Positions 29,205 to 39,960 are shown, numbered from the stretch's first letter. The stretch is 64,000 bases of DNA from Megaustenia siamemsis (GCA_032433765.1 JAVIAB010000051.1:54145828-54209827); one strand, 5' to 3'. Translations and numbers: made by a program. The notes: generated from the sequence alone by a model not told the origin.

Positions 29205-29545
29205 ACTATTTATCTATCTTTCGTTCGCCTGAAGTATTGTCTGTATCTGCAATGTCATTTCCTGTATAAATTTTACTGTCTTTTATAATTCTTGTAGTGG
29301 CCCATATAGTTTTGTCTGTAGTGCTGTATCTATGGGCCAATGGATTTTCCTGTCTACTATATTCAATACAGTCTTGGAGTATGAGTTCAGCAGTCTGGGG
29401 CGCCTGTCCACATGTACATGTATTTGAGGGGGCCGATCTTGAATTTTGTATACATGTGACTGTGGAGTTGATTGTGTCCTGTTCTGAGGTGTATAATGAT
29501 AATTTGTTCCCATCATAGAAGAAGTTGAAGATAGATAGATAGCTG
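29205..29545 (-). mobile_element. LINE-C 3' end with GATA tail
   Basis: On the minus strand CTCGQAPQTAELILQDC-like and TKTIWATTRII-like coding, then CGAACGAAAGATAGATAAAT. Nearly collinear with 14887-15190. (GATA)n lies at both borders. Confidence 0.65.
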
Positions 29546-29594
29546 GTTCAACCATCACTACTGACTTCACACTATTGCCACTACAGTACTACAG

Positions 29595-29700
29595 AGTATC
29601 TATTGTCCTTATGAGCCGAAGACGGCACATAGGGCAGAACCAGAATCTCAAAAACAGAAACCTTGCATGCCAAAATAGCACATATTGCAGAGATCACTGC
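29595..29700 (-). mobile_element. diverged LINE-A-like 3' end
   Basis: On the minus strand CTGCCCTATGTGCCGTCTTC and GGACAATAGATA resemble the LINE-A terminus. Confidence 0.45.
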
Positions 29701-29934
29701 TTCTAAAATCTAGGGCTCTGTTTCCATAGCAATACTTTTTTACAATGAAAGCTTGTGAAGCCATCAATCAACCTCCTTAGTCGCCTTTTATGACATGCCT
29801 GGAAGGTCACAGAGTTACTATTCTTTACTTCCCTCATAATGAGGCCCTGGTAACACACTACAAATTACACTTAGTAAATTACACTACACACACACACACA
29901 CACTACCACAGACCACAGAGATGAGAATCATTAT

Positions 29935-30610
29935 CATGTGCCATACTGGTTGGGTGGGGTGTCCGGTTAGCGCAATCGATAGGCGGTTGGCTTACCACGG
30001 CAACAGCCGGGGTTCGTAATCCTGGCGAGGACACCTGGGTTTTACTAATTCCCTAAAAATTAGTAGGAGCCGCGATAGCTCAGTGGTTAGTGAACTGGAC
30101 TACTACGGACAAGGGGTAGGGTTCGATCCCAACCGACGGCTCCGGGTTCACCCAGCCTTAAATGGGTACCGGATTTTTTCTGGGAAAGTAAAAGCAGCAC
30201 GGGCGTAATACCGACCACATTACCCCAAAAATCATGTGCTGAAGGTCTGTAAAATATAGGGTCACTAACACCATATTTCCCTATACGCCACTTGGCGTGA
30301 CGGGGGGTACTTTACTACTTTACTTATACTGGTTGGGTGCTGTAGGCGATCATGTCCTTCCACAATTATCTGTCCACAGTGCATCATATCAATTCTGTTG
30401 TTGGCTTAATGACACCAAGCTATTTTATATCTTCTCTCGTTGCCATCTGTGATCTCTCTTTCCCTGTATTTTGCCAGTTGTGACCAAGTATTAGTACTCC
30501 AACTTTCTTTTTCTCATGATGTCCCTGAAAAATTTTTGATTCTTTCTGATGTTTTTTTAAGAGCTCTATAATTTTGTCATGTTGGCTGCTTTGAGAATTT
30601 CCTACTTGCG
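29935..30610 (-). mobile_element. LINE-B 3' end split by a composite SINE
   Basis: 29935-29956 and 30326-30610 are the two parts of one LINE-B end (ATACTGGTTGGGTG duplicated at the junctions, then GGCGATCATGTCCTTCCAC). Confidence 0.8.
29957..30325 (+). mobile_element. composite dimeric SINE, two tRNA-like heads
   Basis: The first head (29957-30030) has GGTTAGCGCAATCGATAGGC and B-box-like GGGTTCGTAATCC. A spacer (CTGGGTTTTACTAATTCCCT) leads to a second head at about 30068, AGCCGCGATAGCTCAGTGG with B-box GGGTTCGATCCC, then the SINE-1 body ending GGGGGGTACTTTACT. It is flanked by the perfect 14-bp repeat ATACTGGTTGGGTG (29943-29956 and 30326-30339). An inverted copy with the same internal junction is at 61185-61549. 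Confidence 0.9.
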
Positions 30611-31520
30611 CGTCTTTTTAGCTGTAGGAAAAATTGAAAAAAAGGAAAAATGGTATGTTAGAAGCTTTACGTGATTAGTAGACGACACAGATTCGAACGA
30701 CGTTTCGGCTCAATAGGCCTTCAGCAGGAACAAACAACATACACACACAGATATGTGAATAAATAAAACTAATCCTACATAGCTAACTAGTAATGAAACA
30801 TCAAAAAGAAAATAATCAAAAACAAAATAATCGAAATATGTTGATTTCCCTGTGTGGCGTGGACTGTGGTCAGGCTAGGAAAGGAATTTCTCACGGGTGT
30901 AGCTGTAATTTATATCCTCTGGTCTGAGGTGAAGGGTTCTAAAAATACACGAGTGGGGGGAACGCTATCTAGGTACGTCGACTACAAAGGCACAGGCAAT
31001 ATCTGAAAGTATCTAAAGGTCCATAAATACATGTATACACACACACAGATGCGTGTATACATATGTACACGTGCAAGAAGACGTGCACATACTAAAACAT
31101 ATCAACATACACATACATATACACACACATACATGTGTATGCATACAAGCAAGAACATATATATACCAATACCCGTGCCTATGAACACATACATGCATGT
31201 GCACATCCATACGGGGACAATCATATGTGTGGAAGGGTTCACACCGGGGTCAGTGTGCAAACTCGAAGGAGAAAGAATAGAAAAGTAGAATGACAGGTAC
31301 TCAAAAGGCGGAAAGAGTGAGATGTATGAGAGTGGGGTGCAATAAAAATATATGAGAGGTAAGTAGCGCAGAAAGAAGGTATATAGGAGAACACCGAAGT
31401 GCCTCAACGGGGACTAGTTGAGAAGAACTAAGAACAGAGTGGCATAGTAGATAGACTAAAGAGCCACAACATGGGTGGTGGAGAGGGCTATGCAAGAGGG
31501 AAGGAGTAGCCGAAAGGAAA

Positions 31521-32015
31521 CTATGTGTATGAGTGTGATACATTCATGCCTCGTGGGGTCAGCGAACCATACTGGACTATGAGGTGATTTTCCAAAGTAT
31601 ATCGGCTGCGGTCGCCAGAGTGACAGAGGACAATACCAGTGACACGGATGTCGTCTTTGCCCTTGTGGTCTGGGGAGTTGAAATGGGAAGACACTGGATT
31701 GCCAGTATTCTGTTGGACATCTCGTAGATGTTCACAAAATCTTTCCGCTAATCTTCTACCAGACTCGCCAATATAGGTCATGTGGCATCGTTGGCATATA
31801 ATGGCATAAATGATTGTGCGGGACACACATGTGAAGCCATGCTTGATCTCGAACCATCCATTGGGGAATAAGACCGAGTCAGTAGGGAGCACATAGGCAC
31901 AGGTGATACAGTTACGACCACAAGGGGCCGTACCGAAGTGTTGAAGGTAGGAGCGAGGGAGATGGCTCCCAACCAGAATGTCTCCCAAATTCCTGTCGCG
32001 CTTGAAAGCGATCAT
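31521..32015 (-). pseudogene. PLE-1 GIY-YIG endonuclease domain
   Basis: 164-residue open frame with a CX2C-type stretch (CGRNCITC), then IYAIICQRCHMTYIGESGRR and LAERFCEHL, the GIY-YIG signature with its downstream arginine and H, and a C-terminal VSSHFNSPDHKGKDD. It makes the nick used for insertion. It is separated from the RT frame by a stop and shift near 32030-32095. Confidence 0.85.
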
Positions 32016-32094
32016 CGGGGATCACTAAAAAGTAGTCGGGTAGTGGGATCAGAGAGGAGAATGGAACGGTAGCGGTTGAGTATTTTCACAGCTG

Positions 32095-32913
32095 CTAAGT
32101 GAGTGCCTCGGGACGGGTGATAAGGAGGACCCGCTGGAGGGCAGACTCGAAGAACGAGTCTGGATAAAGCCGGCGGCTGAAGAAACCTAACATGAGGTGA
32201 GCCTGTTGGAGGAAATCTTTGTCATCCTGGCAGATGCGACGGAGATGCAATAACTGTGAGAATGGAATAGAGTCGCGACAAGAAGGTGAATGGGATGAAG
32301 TATAGAGAAGGTAGCAGTGGGCGTCTGTGGGTTTATAGAAAACCGAGGTGTGGAGGCCAGAAGTACCCAAAGAAACAATAAGATCTAGGAAGGTGACAGA
32401 GGAAGTGGATATACAAGATGTGATCTTGATAGCTTTGTGATAGCTACCAATATAGTTGATAAACCTGGAGAGGTCATCCTCAGGTAGATCGGCGAGTCCG
32501 AAGCAGTCATCAATGTACCAAAGGTATATGATGGGAAGAGGACCTTGATAAGAATTGAGAATTTGGTACTCCAGGTAACCCATGAATAGGCAAGCATAGC
32601 TAGGGCTCATCTTGGTGCCCATGGCTACTCCACTGACCTGGTCATAGAAGTTACCATTAAACTCAAAGGTGTTGAGGTTGAGTAGAAGCTCAGTAAGGCG
32701 GAGAAGAGTTGCAGTATCAACAGAGGGGTGTTGTCTCTGGTCAAGAAAGAAACGTAGAGCCAGGAGGCCATCGGAGTGAGGAATAGAGGTGTAGAGAGAG
32801 CAAACATCAAGGGTAAAAAGTCGGTATGAGCGACCTCGGGAGAGAGAGATGGAAGAGAAGATACTCAATGCATGGTTAGTGTCCTTGACATATGAGAGAA
32901 GACTAACGACCAT
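32095..32913 (-). pseudogene. PLE-1 reverse transcriptase core
   Basis: 272-residue frame with RT motif A (LFTLDVCSLYTSIPH), motif B (GVAMGTKMSPSYACLFMGYL), the catalytic YIDDCF, and a thumb with TFLDLIVSL and VFYKPTDAHCYLLYTSSHSP. YIDD and the KPTD..YL.Y.SSHP motif are typical of Penelope-like RTs. Confidence 0.85.
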
Positions 32914-32930
32914 AGGCTGGAAGACACTGT

Positions 32931-33143
32931 CTAGATAGATATCTGTTCAGTCGGGCAAGCACACACTGACACGATGGGGCGTCCTGGATTGTCGATTTTG
33001 TTAATTTTGGGGAGCATGTAGAAAGATGGTTTCCCAAGACCGCTATTGGGGATAATGAGGCGGGACACGCTAGGAGGGAGCAGGTTGGTTCGGATCAGTT
33101 CCTTAATGGTAGAACTTTTTAGCTGTACCAGGGAACTCTTCAA
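32931..33143 (-). pseudogene. PLE-1 reverse transcriptase N-terminal piece
   Basis: Reads FYMLPKINKIDNPGRPIVSV then CACPTEQIS, the RT0/fingers block (FY.LPKIHK...GRPIVS). A single-base shift just before 32931 separates it from the RT core (EQISI versus LDSVFQPMV). The N-terminal part of the protein upstream is missing. Confidence 0.8.
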
Positions 33144-33154
33144 GATGAGATGAA

Positions 33155-33795
33155 AAATATAATATAATGTATGATAATTTACAAGTTTAGCATTATAAAT
33201 TATTTCTGTTTGGAGTAACTTTCCCTTGCACTTTATTCAGTTATTCTCTAATCTGTCATGAGAAGATATCTAGGTTAGGATTAGGATACCCTAAACTGAG
33301 GGCCTAAACCTAACCCTAAGTTGTTTAAAAAAATGTAATTAAAAACACAAAAGCTAGAAGCAGTTGATACTTCAGAAATGTGTAATCAATCAGGGGAGAT
33401 CACTTGTTACGCATCAATAATTTATGATACTAAACTTGTAATCGCAAAATACCTTTAATATATAAATAATATTTATATTATAATATCAATCAAATTATGG
33501 TAATTTATGAGTTTTAGTCCCAAATTATTTCTGCTAAATGAGTGATCTTCCATCACTAACCGGGCATACTTGAATTATCTACTATTTATGATTTTTGTGC
33601 ATTTAATTTAATTCATTTTTTCAACAAGGTTTAGTTTAGGATTAGTTGTAGACTATTGCAAACCTGATAAACCTAACCTAGGGGTCTTCTAATGACAGAT
33701 TCAAGAGCAACAGAATAAAGTGCAAGGGAACGTTACTCCGAGCAGAAATAATTTGGGACGCTAAATTCGTAAATTAACCAAAATTATTAATAATT
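33155..33795. repeat. inverted-repeat element (foldback/MITE-like)
   Basis: Arms of about 165 bp, 33160-33330 and 33620-33790, are inverted copies: both contain CCTTGCACTTTATTC, CAAATTATTTCTGCT-like and CTAGGTTAGG. The centre is AT-rich and non-coding. CCTAACCCTAA-like bits occur but do not form a telomere-type array. Confidence 0.6.
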
Positions 33796-33862
33796 TTTAT
33801 TACTATTCAAATTCAATACCATTTCAGTGCATTTCATTATCTTTGACTATATTATCACCAAT

Positions 33863-34023
33863 CGTGCTGAAGTCGGATGTGTTGGGCCGAAAGGCGCAAA
33901 TATCACAGTTATACTGCAAACCACAACACAACGCATAAACGCCCACTTAACGTCCTTTTAAGGGCAGAGGATGAAGAATACTCTAGAATACTTTAGTCAT
34001 CGGGCGAACGCAAGCAAGCAAGC
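33863..34023 (+). mobile_element. 161-bp retroposon with CAAG tail
   Basis: Flanked by the perfect 12-bp repeat ATTATCACCAAT (33851-33862 and 34024-34035). It contains GTGTTGGGCCGAAAGGCG, shared with 62640-62720, and ends (GCAA)GCAAGCAAGC. It looks like a 5'-truncated retroelement end or a short SINE. Confidence 0.7.
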
Positions 34024-34059
34024 ATTATCACCAATAATATATTAATAAAATAAATATAT

Positions 34060-34832
34060 ATAATTTATGATGACAGCAGTCACAAGAACTGGAAATCAAT
34101 TGGGAATGTTTCAACAAATAAAACAGGGTGTTAGGCAAGGTTATGTGTTGTCACCAGATTTGTTTAATATGTATAGTGAGATTATTTTAAGATCCATAAG
34201 GGGTATGCCTGGAATAACAATCAGAGGTCATAATATAAATAATCTAAGGTATGCTGATGATACGAGAGCCGCGATAGCTCAGTGGTTAGTGGACTGGACT
34301 ACAAAGGACAAGAGGTAGGGTTCTATCCCAACCGATGGCTTCTGGGTTCACCAAGTCTTAAATGGGTACCATATATTTTTTGGCAAAGTAAAGCAGCACA
34401 GGCGTAATACCGACCACATTACCCAAAAAAATAATATGCTGAAGGTCTGTAAAATTTATGGTCACTAACACCATATTCCCTAAAACGTCACTTGGCATGA
34501 CGGGGGCTCTTTGCTTTACTTATAGTATAGTGAAAGAAAGCAAAAATAAAGGACTCAGCCTTAATAGCAAAAAGGCAGAAGTAATGGTAACAACAAAGAA
34601 AAAGATATCACCTCAGTGCAAAGACAAGTGGAACAATATTAAAACAGGTAAATGAATATAATAAATATTTGGGAACTTTGTTAATCTCAGATGGTAGGTG
34701 TACAACAGAGGTGAGATGCAGAATGGCTCAGGCAAAATCAGCTTTCCAAAAAATGAGGAAGATACTATGCAATCCATTTTTGACAATAGAAACAAGAAAA
34801 AGAGTTCTTAAATGTTATGTAGAGTCAGTATA
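34060..34832 (+). mobile_element. LINE-B RT fragment, split by SINE-1 and by the RTE element
   Basis: Reads GVRQGYVLSPDLFNMYSEII, RYADDT (catalytic, near 34250), then after SINE-1 GLSLNSKKAEVMV, LISDGRCTTEVRCRMAQAKS and RKRVLKCYVES. The 3' continuation beyond the RTE at 38072 is not recognisable. A sister of the last part is at 45960-46535. Confidence 0.8.
34265..34528 (+). mobile_element. tRNA-derived SINE-1 inside LINE-B
   Basis: Head AGCCGCGATAGCTCAGTGG, B-box GGGTTCTATCCC (one change), body to TTTGCTTTACTTATAG. Inserted right after the LINE-B YADD codons. Confidence 0.85.
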
Positions 34833-34983
34833 CGCCCGTGCGCTGCCGGGGCCCGAAAGGGGAGTAAAGAATAGCGGCGCTGTACCCTACCAGGCATGTT
34901 CGTAAGAGGCGAGAAAGGCGGGTTAGGCATGGGACTGGCTATCCCATACTGTAAAAAAAGTAAGCCGAAAAAACTTCACAAAC

Positions 34984-35280
34984 ATGAACAAGTCAAAGAA
35001 AGATAAAGTTAATCCGTCAACCAGGAAAGAGAAGGGCTCTCTGTCTAAGAGACGTATGACGCAATCCGGAGAAAGCCATAAGGAGTCCGGGTTGCCGACT
35101 CACCCTTTGTCTACCAGGAAATCATCCAGAATTGGCACCTGGAATGTTCGTACCCTTAACGAACAGGGAAAAGCGGCACAAGTGGCAGCAGAAATGACCA
35201 ACTATAAGATAGATATTCTGGGAATGTGTGAAACAAGATGGCTGGGAGCAGAGAGAATAAAATTGAATACAGGGAGATGA
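34984..35280 (+). pseudogene. RTE ORF start and endonuclease N-terminus
   Basis: Begins MNKSKKDKVNPSTRK and contains IGTWNVRTLNEQGKAAQVAA and DILGMCETRW, the first APE endonuclease motifs. It ends at a stop after a frame break near 35270; the frame continues in 35238-37658 at MILSSGHQ. Confidence 0.85.
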
Positions 35281-37658
35281 TTTTATCATCAGGACACCAG
35301 GAACCAGGAGCACAACATAGCGAAGGGGTAGCTATAATGCTATCAAAAAATGCACAGAAGACACTAATAGAATGGGAGGCAGTGGGACCAAGACTGGTGA
35401 GAGCAACATTTAGAACAACCAAAAACAAAATAAAATTACACATTATACAATGCTATGCACCAACCAACGATAAAGATGACTCAGTTAAAGATGATTTTTA
35501 TAAACAGCTACAATGGCAGATGGATGCAAGACGAGCCAAGGATATTATAATCTTGATGGGAGACCTAAATGCTAAGGTAGGATCAGACAACAGAGGCTTC
35601 GAAGAGATTATGGGAAAACATGGACTTGGAGATATAAACGAGAATGGAGAGATATTTGTGAATTTCTGCGCCCTTAATCAAATGAGCCTAGGAGGAACAA
35701 TATTCCAACATAAAAGAATACACAAAGCTACATGGGTGTCACCAGATCATAGAACGGAAAATCAAATTGATCACATATGTATTAATAATAAGTTTAAGTC
35801 ATCCTTACAGGATGTAAAAGTATATAGAGGGGCAGATATAGCTTCTGATCATCATCTTCTGTTAGCCAAACTTAAAATTAAATTAAAAAGGTATAATACA
35901 ACGAATAAGGGTAGAAAGTATTTCAATGTAGGGTTTCTTAAAGAACAAGGAATTAAAGATAAATTCGCAGTCACAATATCAAACAAATACCAAGTCCTCC
36001 AACAACTAGAAAATACAATAAATATAGAAGATCATTGGAAACAGGTAAAAAATATATGGAAAGAGACATGCGAAGAAACACTGGGGAAAAGAGAACGCCA
36101 GAATAAGGCATGGATGACAGCAGAGACCCTGGATAAAATTAAAGAAAGAAAGAACAAGAAAGCAGACATAAATAAAAGCAAAACAAGAAGTAATAAAGCC
36201 AAGACACAGGAAGCTTACACAGAGGTGAACAAAGAAGTGAGAAGATGCATTAAAAGGGATAAGAGGAAATATATAGATGAACTAGCTAAAGAGGCAGAAG
36301 AAGCAGCAAATAAAGGGAATATGAAAGAACTGTACAACAGCACAAAGAAATTAGGTGGAAAATACAAACAGATCAACGCCTTTATCAAAGACAAGAAAGG
36401 AAATCTGCTTAGTAATATAAGGGAACAAATGGAGAGATGGAAAGAACACTTTGAAGAACTTTTGAACAGACCCGGCTCAAATAATCCTCCAGATATACTA
36501 CCAGCAGAAGAAGAGTTACACGTTAACTGCGGAAAACCAAGCAAAGAAGAAATAATGAAAGCCATCAAATTATTAAAAGATGGTAAAGCCACAGGACCAG
36601 ATGAAATTCCTTCGGAAGCCATCAAAGCAGATATTAACACCTCTACCAAGATGTTACAGGATCTATTGGATAAAATTTGGGAGAGGGAAGAAATACCTAA
36701 AGACTGGAGAGAAGGTTATATGATCAAACTACCAAAGAAAGGAAGTTTACAGGAGTGCACAAATTATAGGGGAATTATGCTACTATCAGTGCCAGGAAAA
36801 ATATTAGGCAGAATCATTCTGGAGAGACTAAAAGAGGCTATAGAGAAACACTTGAGAGATGAACAAGCAGGTTTTAGGAAGAACAGATCATGTGCTGATC
36901 AAATAACTACCCTACGTATAATAGTTGAACAAAGTTTAGAACTAAAATCCCCACTATATATTGGATTCATAGATTACGAAAAGGCATTTGATAGTTTAGA
37001 CAGAAGAATGCTTTGGAAGTTGCTGAGTCATTACGGAATCCCCATAAAGTTTATTAACCTGATAAAAACAATGTATGAAGGAACAAAATGTAGTGTGGTG
37101 CATGAAGGACAGCTTACAGAAGCATTTGAAATAAGAACAGGAGTAAGGCAAGGATGCCTCCTGTCTCCATTTCTCTTTCTACTGGCCATAGATTGGATTA
37201 TGAAAATAACTCAAAACAACAGAAATGGGATCCAGTGGTCACTGACCAAACAACTTGATGATTTAGACTTTGCTGATGACATAGCTCTCCTATCACACAG
37301 CCATCAACAGATGCAGGATAAAATGAGTATATTAGATGAGAGATCACAACAGCTAGGACTAAAGATTAATAGAGATAAGACCAATATTATGAGAATTAAT
37401 GCAGTTGGCAATAACCATATAAAACTAGGAGAAATACCTCTACTAGACGTACAATCTTATATATATCTGGGCAGTAATATAGATAAAGAGGGAGGAACAG
37501 AAAATGATACCAAAATAAGGATATCAAAAGCAAGAGGAGCTTTCATTGCACTGGGAAACATATGGAAATCCAAAGAAATTAGGCTAAATACAAAAATAAA
37601 AATTTCAACTCAAATGTTAAGTCGGTCCTATTATATGGCTGTGAAACATGGAGAATGA
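35238..37658 (+). pseudogene. RTE endonuclease-reverse transcriptase, main frame
   Basis: 806 codons open. The first part is out of the true frame until about MILSSGHQEPG. APE motifs: IIQCYAPTND, LMGDLNAKVG, NQIDHICIN and ASDHHLLLAKLK (catalytic SDH, near 35855). The RT follows: LKDGKATGPDEIPSEAI, PKKGSLQECTNYRGI, DEQAGFRKNRSCADQI, FIDYEKAFDSLDR (motif A), GVRQGCLLSPFLF (B), LDFADDIALLS (catalytic, near residue 677) and the thumb YLGSNIDKEGG. The C-terminus is lost at a shift near 37605. Confidence 0.9.
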
Positions 37659-37930
37659 CAAAATTGACAATCACGAAAGTACAGACTTTCATTAATGGAT
37701 GCTTGCGCAGAATAAAGGGATGGAAATGGCAGGACAAAGTCACTAACGTGGAATTATGGAAATGTACCGGTCAAATACCAGTGGATAAAGAGATACAGCG
37801 AAGACGATGGCGATGGATAGGACACACACTACGGAAGCCAACTGAGAGTATTACACAACAGGCCCTTTTTTGGAATCCCCAGGGGAAAGACAAAGAGGAA
37901 GACCAAGGAATTCTTGGAGAAGACAGATAG
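37655..37930 (+). pseudogene. RTE C-terminal piece
   Basis: Reads TKVQTFINGCLRRIKGWKWQ and RRWRWIGHTLRKPTESITQQ, then shifts at an A-run near 37886. In the copy at 57197-57616 the frame stays open through GRPRNSWRRQIEAEMKM and VEDLCST. Confidence 0.85.
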
Positions 37931-38071
37931 AAGCAGAGATGAAGATGATGGGGAAGACATGGAATGATCTTAAAAGAATGGCAAAAAACAGAACGACTTG
38001 GAAAGTGTTTGTTGAAGACCTATGCTCCACCAGGAGCTAAAAGGTAAAAGAGAAAGAAGAGAGTCAGTATA

Positions 38072-38102
38072 ATATTTTATGCATACATACATACTATTAT
38101 AA

Positions 38103-38143
<41 letters not shown>

Positions 38144-38700
38144 CTGTATAATACACTACTGTATATTATATATATATACAATATAAAACGAATATTGAAT
38201 ATTAGGATTAGGTAATTAGGAAGAAAGAAACAACCTTACATTCTTACATTTATCATATGTACAATACATTCATATTTCATGATATTGAATATTATATTAG
38301 AACTGTAGAACTAGGGGACGAATAATGTCATAAATTAATAATTATAATAATATATATAGTGACATTATGATGATGATTTATAGTTATAGCTAAGTATAAT
38401 TATAGTCAGTCATAGTCATGATAATGATAGTGTAGTGTATTATTAAATTATTATACTATACTTATACTCACTGTTATACACTTTTATACAGTTGTCAGTT
38501 GTGTATTTTAGTGTGTACACTGTAACACTTGTACAAGTACATTCAATTCATTCATTATCATTATACAATTTAATATACATGATTAATTATAGTCGGTGAT
38601 ATAAATTATATCAATGATGCTTTAATCGCAAAAATAAGGCTCAAGCGTTCTGCTGAAATTATGAATCAAGCATTGCAAATGTTAAGCACATGCACAAAAA
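38072..38700. other. very AT-rich low-complexity segment
   Basis: Contains (TA)n at 38108-38139 and many TTATAGT or ATATTA words. No coding or known element. Confidence 0.5.
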
Positions 38701-38871
38701 CAAAACTCGTTTCAACAGTACGTACTACATGAAAACAAGACGCTTAGGGAAGGCGTACCCTGGACGCTATGGAATCCATAAAGCCCGCTTTTGTCCAGGT
38801 TTTTCTGTAAAATGTTGGCACTTTATGTTTTGTAACACCAGGGCTAAAACTAAGAATAGCAAAATGTAACA

Positions 38872-39594
38872 GATGACAAAATATACATGGAAAATAAACC
38901 AGTAGAAGAGATCGATCACTTTATCTATCTTGGAAGTCACATTGATCGAGAAGGGGATACAAGTAAAGAAATTAGAATCAGAATAGCTAAAGCAGCAATG
39001 TCTCAGAAGCCTTGAAAAGTTGTGGAAATCAAAACTCATCAGCACAAACACAAAACTTAGACTATTCAAATCAAACTTACTATCAACCCTTACGTATGAG
39101 TATGATAGCTGGAAAACAACAAGAGATATAGAAACAAAGTTGAACGCATTCGAAAATAAATGTCTAAGGAAAATACTTGGTTTAGCGTGGAACGAATTCA
39201 AAACAAACGAAGAAATTAGAGAAATCGCCAATCAACCACTGATATCTTCATTAATAAAGAAAAGACGATAGTTATATGTTGGACGTGTGATGATAAGAGA
39301 TAATAACCGAATAGCAAAGCAAGCCCTCATATGGGAAACAACAGGTAAGAGAAAAAGAGGAAGACCCAGGGAGACACTGAGAAGAACATTGATGAGAGAG
39401 GCAAGAGCAGCAGGATTCGGCTTCCTCAGTGAGATAGAGCTGCTTGCGCAGAACAGAGACAAATGGCGAGATTTGATAAAATATATTTAAAAGAAAACTG
39501 CTAGAACAAAAATTCAGATAGGGGAAGGTGTATCTTGGTCTACGCCCTATGGGCCGGCTACGGCTCGAAAGGTCAATAGATAGATAGATATACG
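38872..39594 (+). mobile_element. LINE-A, 5'-truncated, two frame breaks
   Basis: Starts at the thumb (DKIYMENKPVEEIDHFIYLG) and runs to the (TAGA)n tail. It has a 3-4 base loss near 39003 and a stop at 39269. Nearly identical to 18780-19770 otherwise. Confidence 0.88.
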
Positions 39595-39684
39595 AAGTCT
39601 TATCAACCAACACAGAACTGGAATCGTCAGTCGCTGGACACTGAGGGACTTTCTGAGGAGGGGATCTGAGCAATTACGGACATG

Positions 39685-39960
39685 AGAATAATTTCACAGG
39701 AAGTGGTATGTTTACAGCACCTTGAAAAAAATCACAATTAATCAACAGAGAAAAAAAACAAAAACAAAGAACAATGATAGCTGGGTTGGCCGTGTGCTGT
39801 TAGCTGTAGCATTTGGTTTCTCGCTGCACGGCGCTGTGCCAAGGAGTACGGGGTCGACCCTGCTTCGAACCATACATTGTTCTTTGTTTTTTTTTCTTCT
39901 GTTGATTATTTGTGATTTTTTTTTTCGAGTGCTGTAAATATATCTGTTCCTCTGAAATGA
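39685..39960. repeat. inverted repeat around a tRNA-like core
   Basis: Arms of about 90 bp (39688-39774 and 39868-39955) pair almost perfectly. TTTACAGCAC, ATCACAA, AATCAACAGA and ACAAAGAACAATG on the left recur inverted on the right. The core 39776-39867 is tRNA-like (GGGTTGGCCGTGTGCTGTTAG, GGGGTCGACCC) and is homologous to the head of the E unit at 3165-3250. The right arm plus GCCTCGGAAGT downstream is the E-unit body, so the left arm is the duplicated, inverted part. RNA from here could fold into a long hairpin. Confidence 0.7.

Larger units (their letters stand above)
30650..33143 (-). mobile_element. Penelope-like element PLE-1, 5'-truncated
   Basis: Minus strand order: an RT N-terminal piece (33143-32931), the RT core (32913-32095), a GIY-YIG endonuclease (32015-31521), then about 0.8 kb of non-coding sequence ending in a hairpin motif at 30702-30726 (CTGAAGGCCTATTGAGCCG then AAAC). 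The coding region has at least two frame breaks, so this copy is inactive. RT plus C-terminal GIY-YIG is diagnostic of Penelope-like elements. PLE-2 at 48840-51270 is a relative. Confidence 0.88.
34833..38059 (+). mobile_element. RTE-type LINE, near full length, 12-bp target duplication
   Basis: 3227 bp flanked by the perfect repeat AGAGTCAGTATA (34821-34832 and 38060-38071). The 5' end is GC-rich (GCGCTGCCGGGGCCC), unlike the AT-rich surroundings, then comes an APE-type endonuclease plus RT, and a 3' end of GGAGCTAAAAGG and GAAAGAAG. At least three frame breaks are present: near 35270, near 37605 and near 37886. The latter two are single-base losses in A or T runs compared with the copy at 57093-57635. 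Family fit: RTE group, from its short 3' end and EN-RT layout. Confidence 0.9.

Noticed and set aside
29957..30140. Two possible genuine tRNA genes
   Set aside because: They are joined to a SINE body, flanked by a target duplication, and copied at 61.2 kb; tRNA-derived, not functional tRNAs.
31013..31407. CA/TG-rich open frames near 31 kb
   Set aside because: Low-complexity 3' non-coding part of PLE-1.
33290..33700. Interstitial telomere sequence (CCTAAC-like words)
   Set aside because: Only scattered CCTAA words; they belong to the arms of the inverted repeat and do not form a TTAGGG array.
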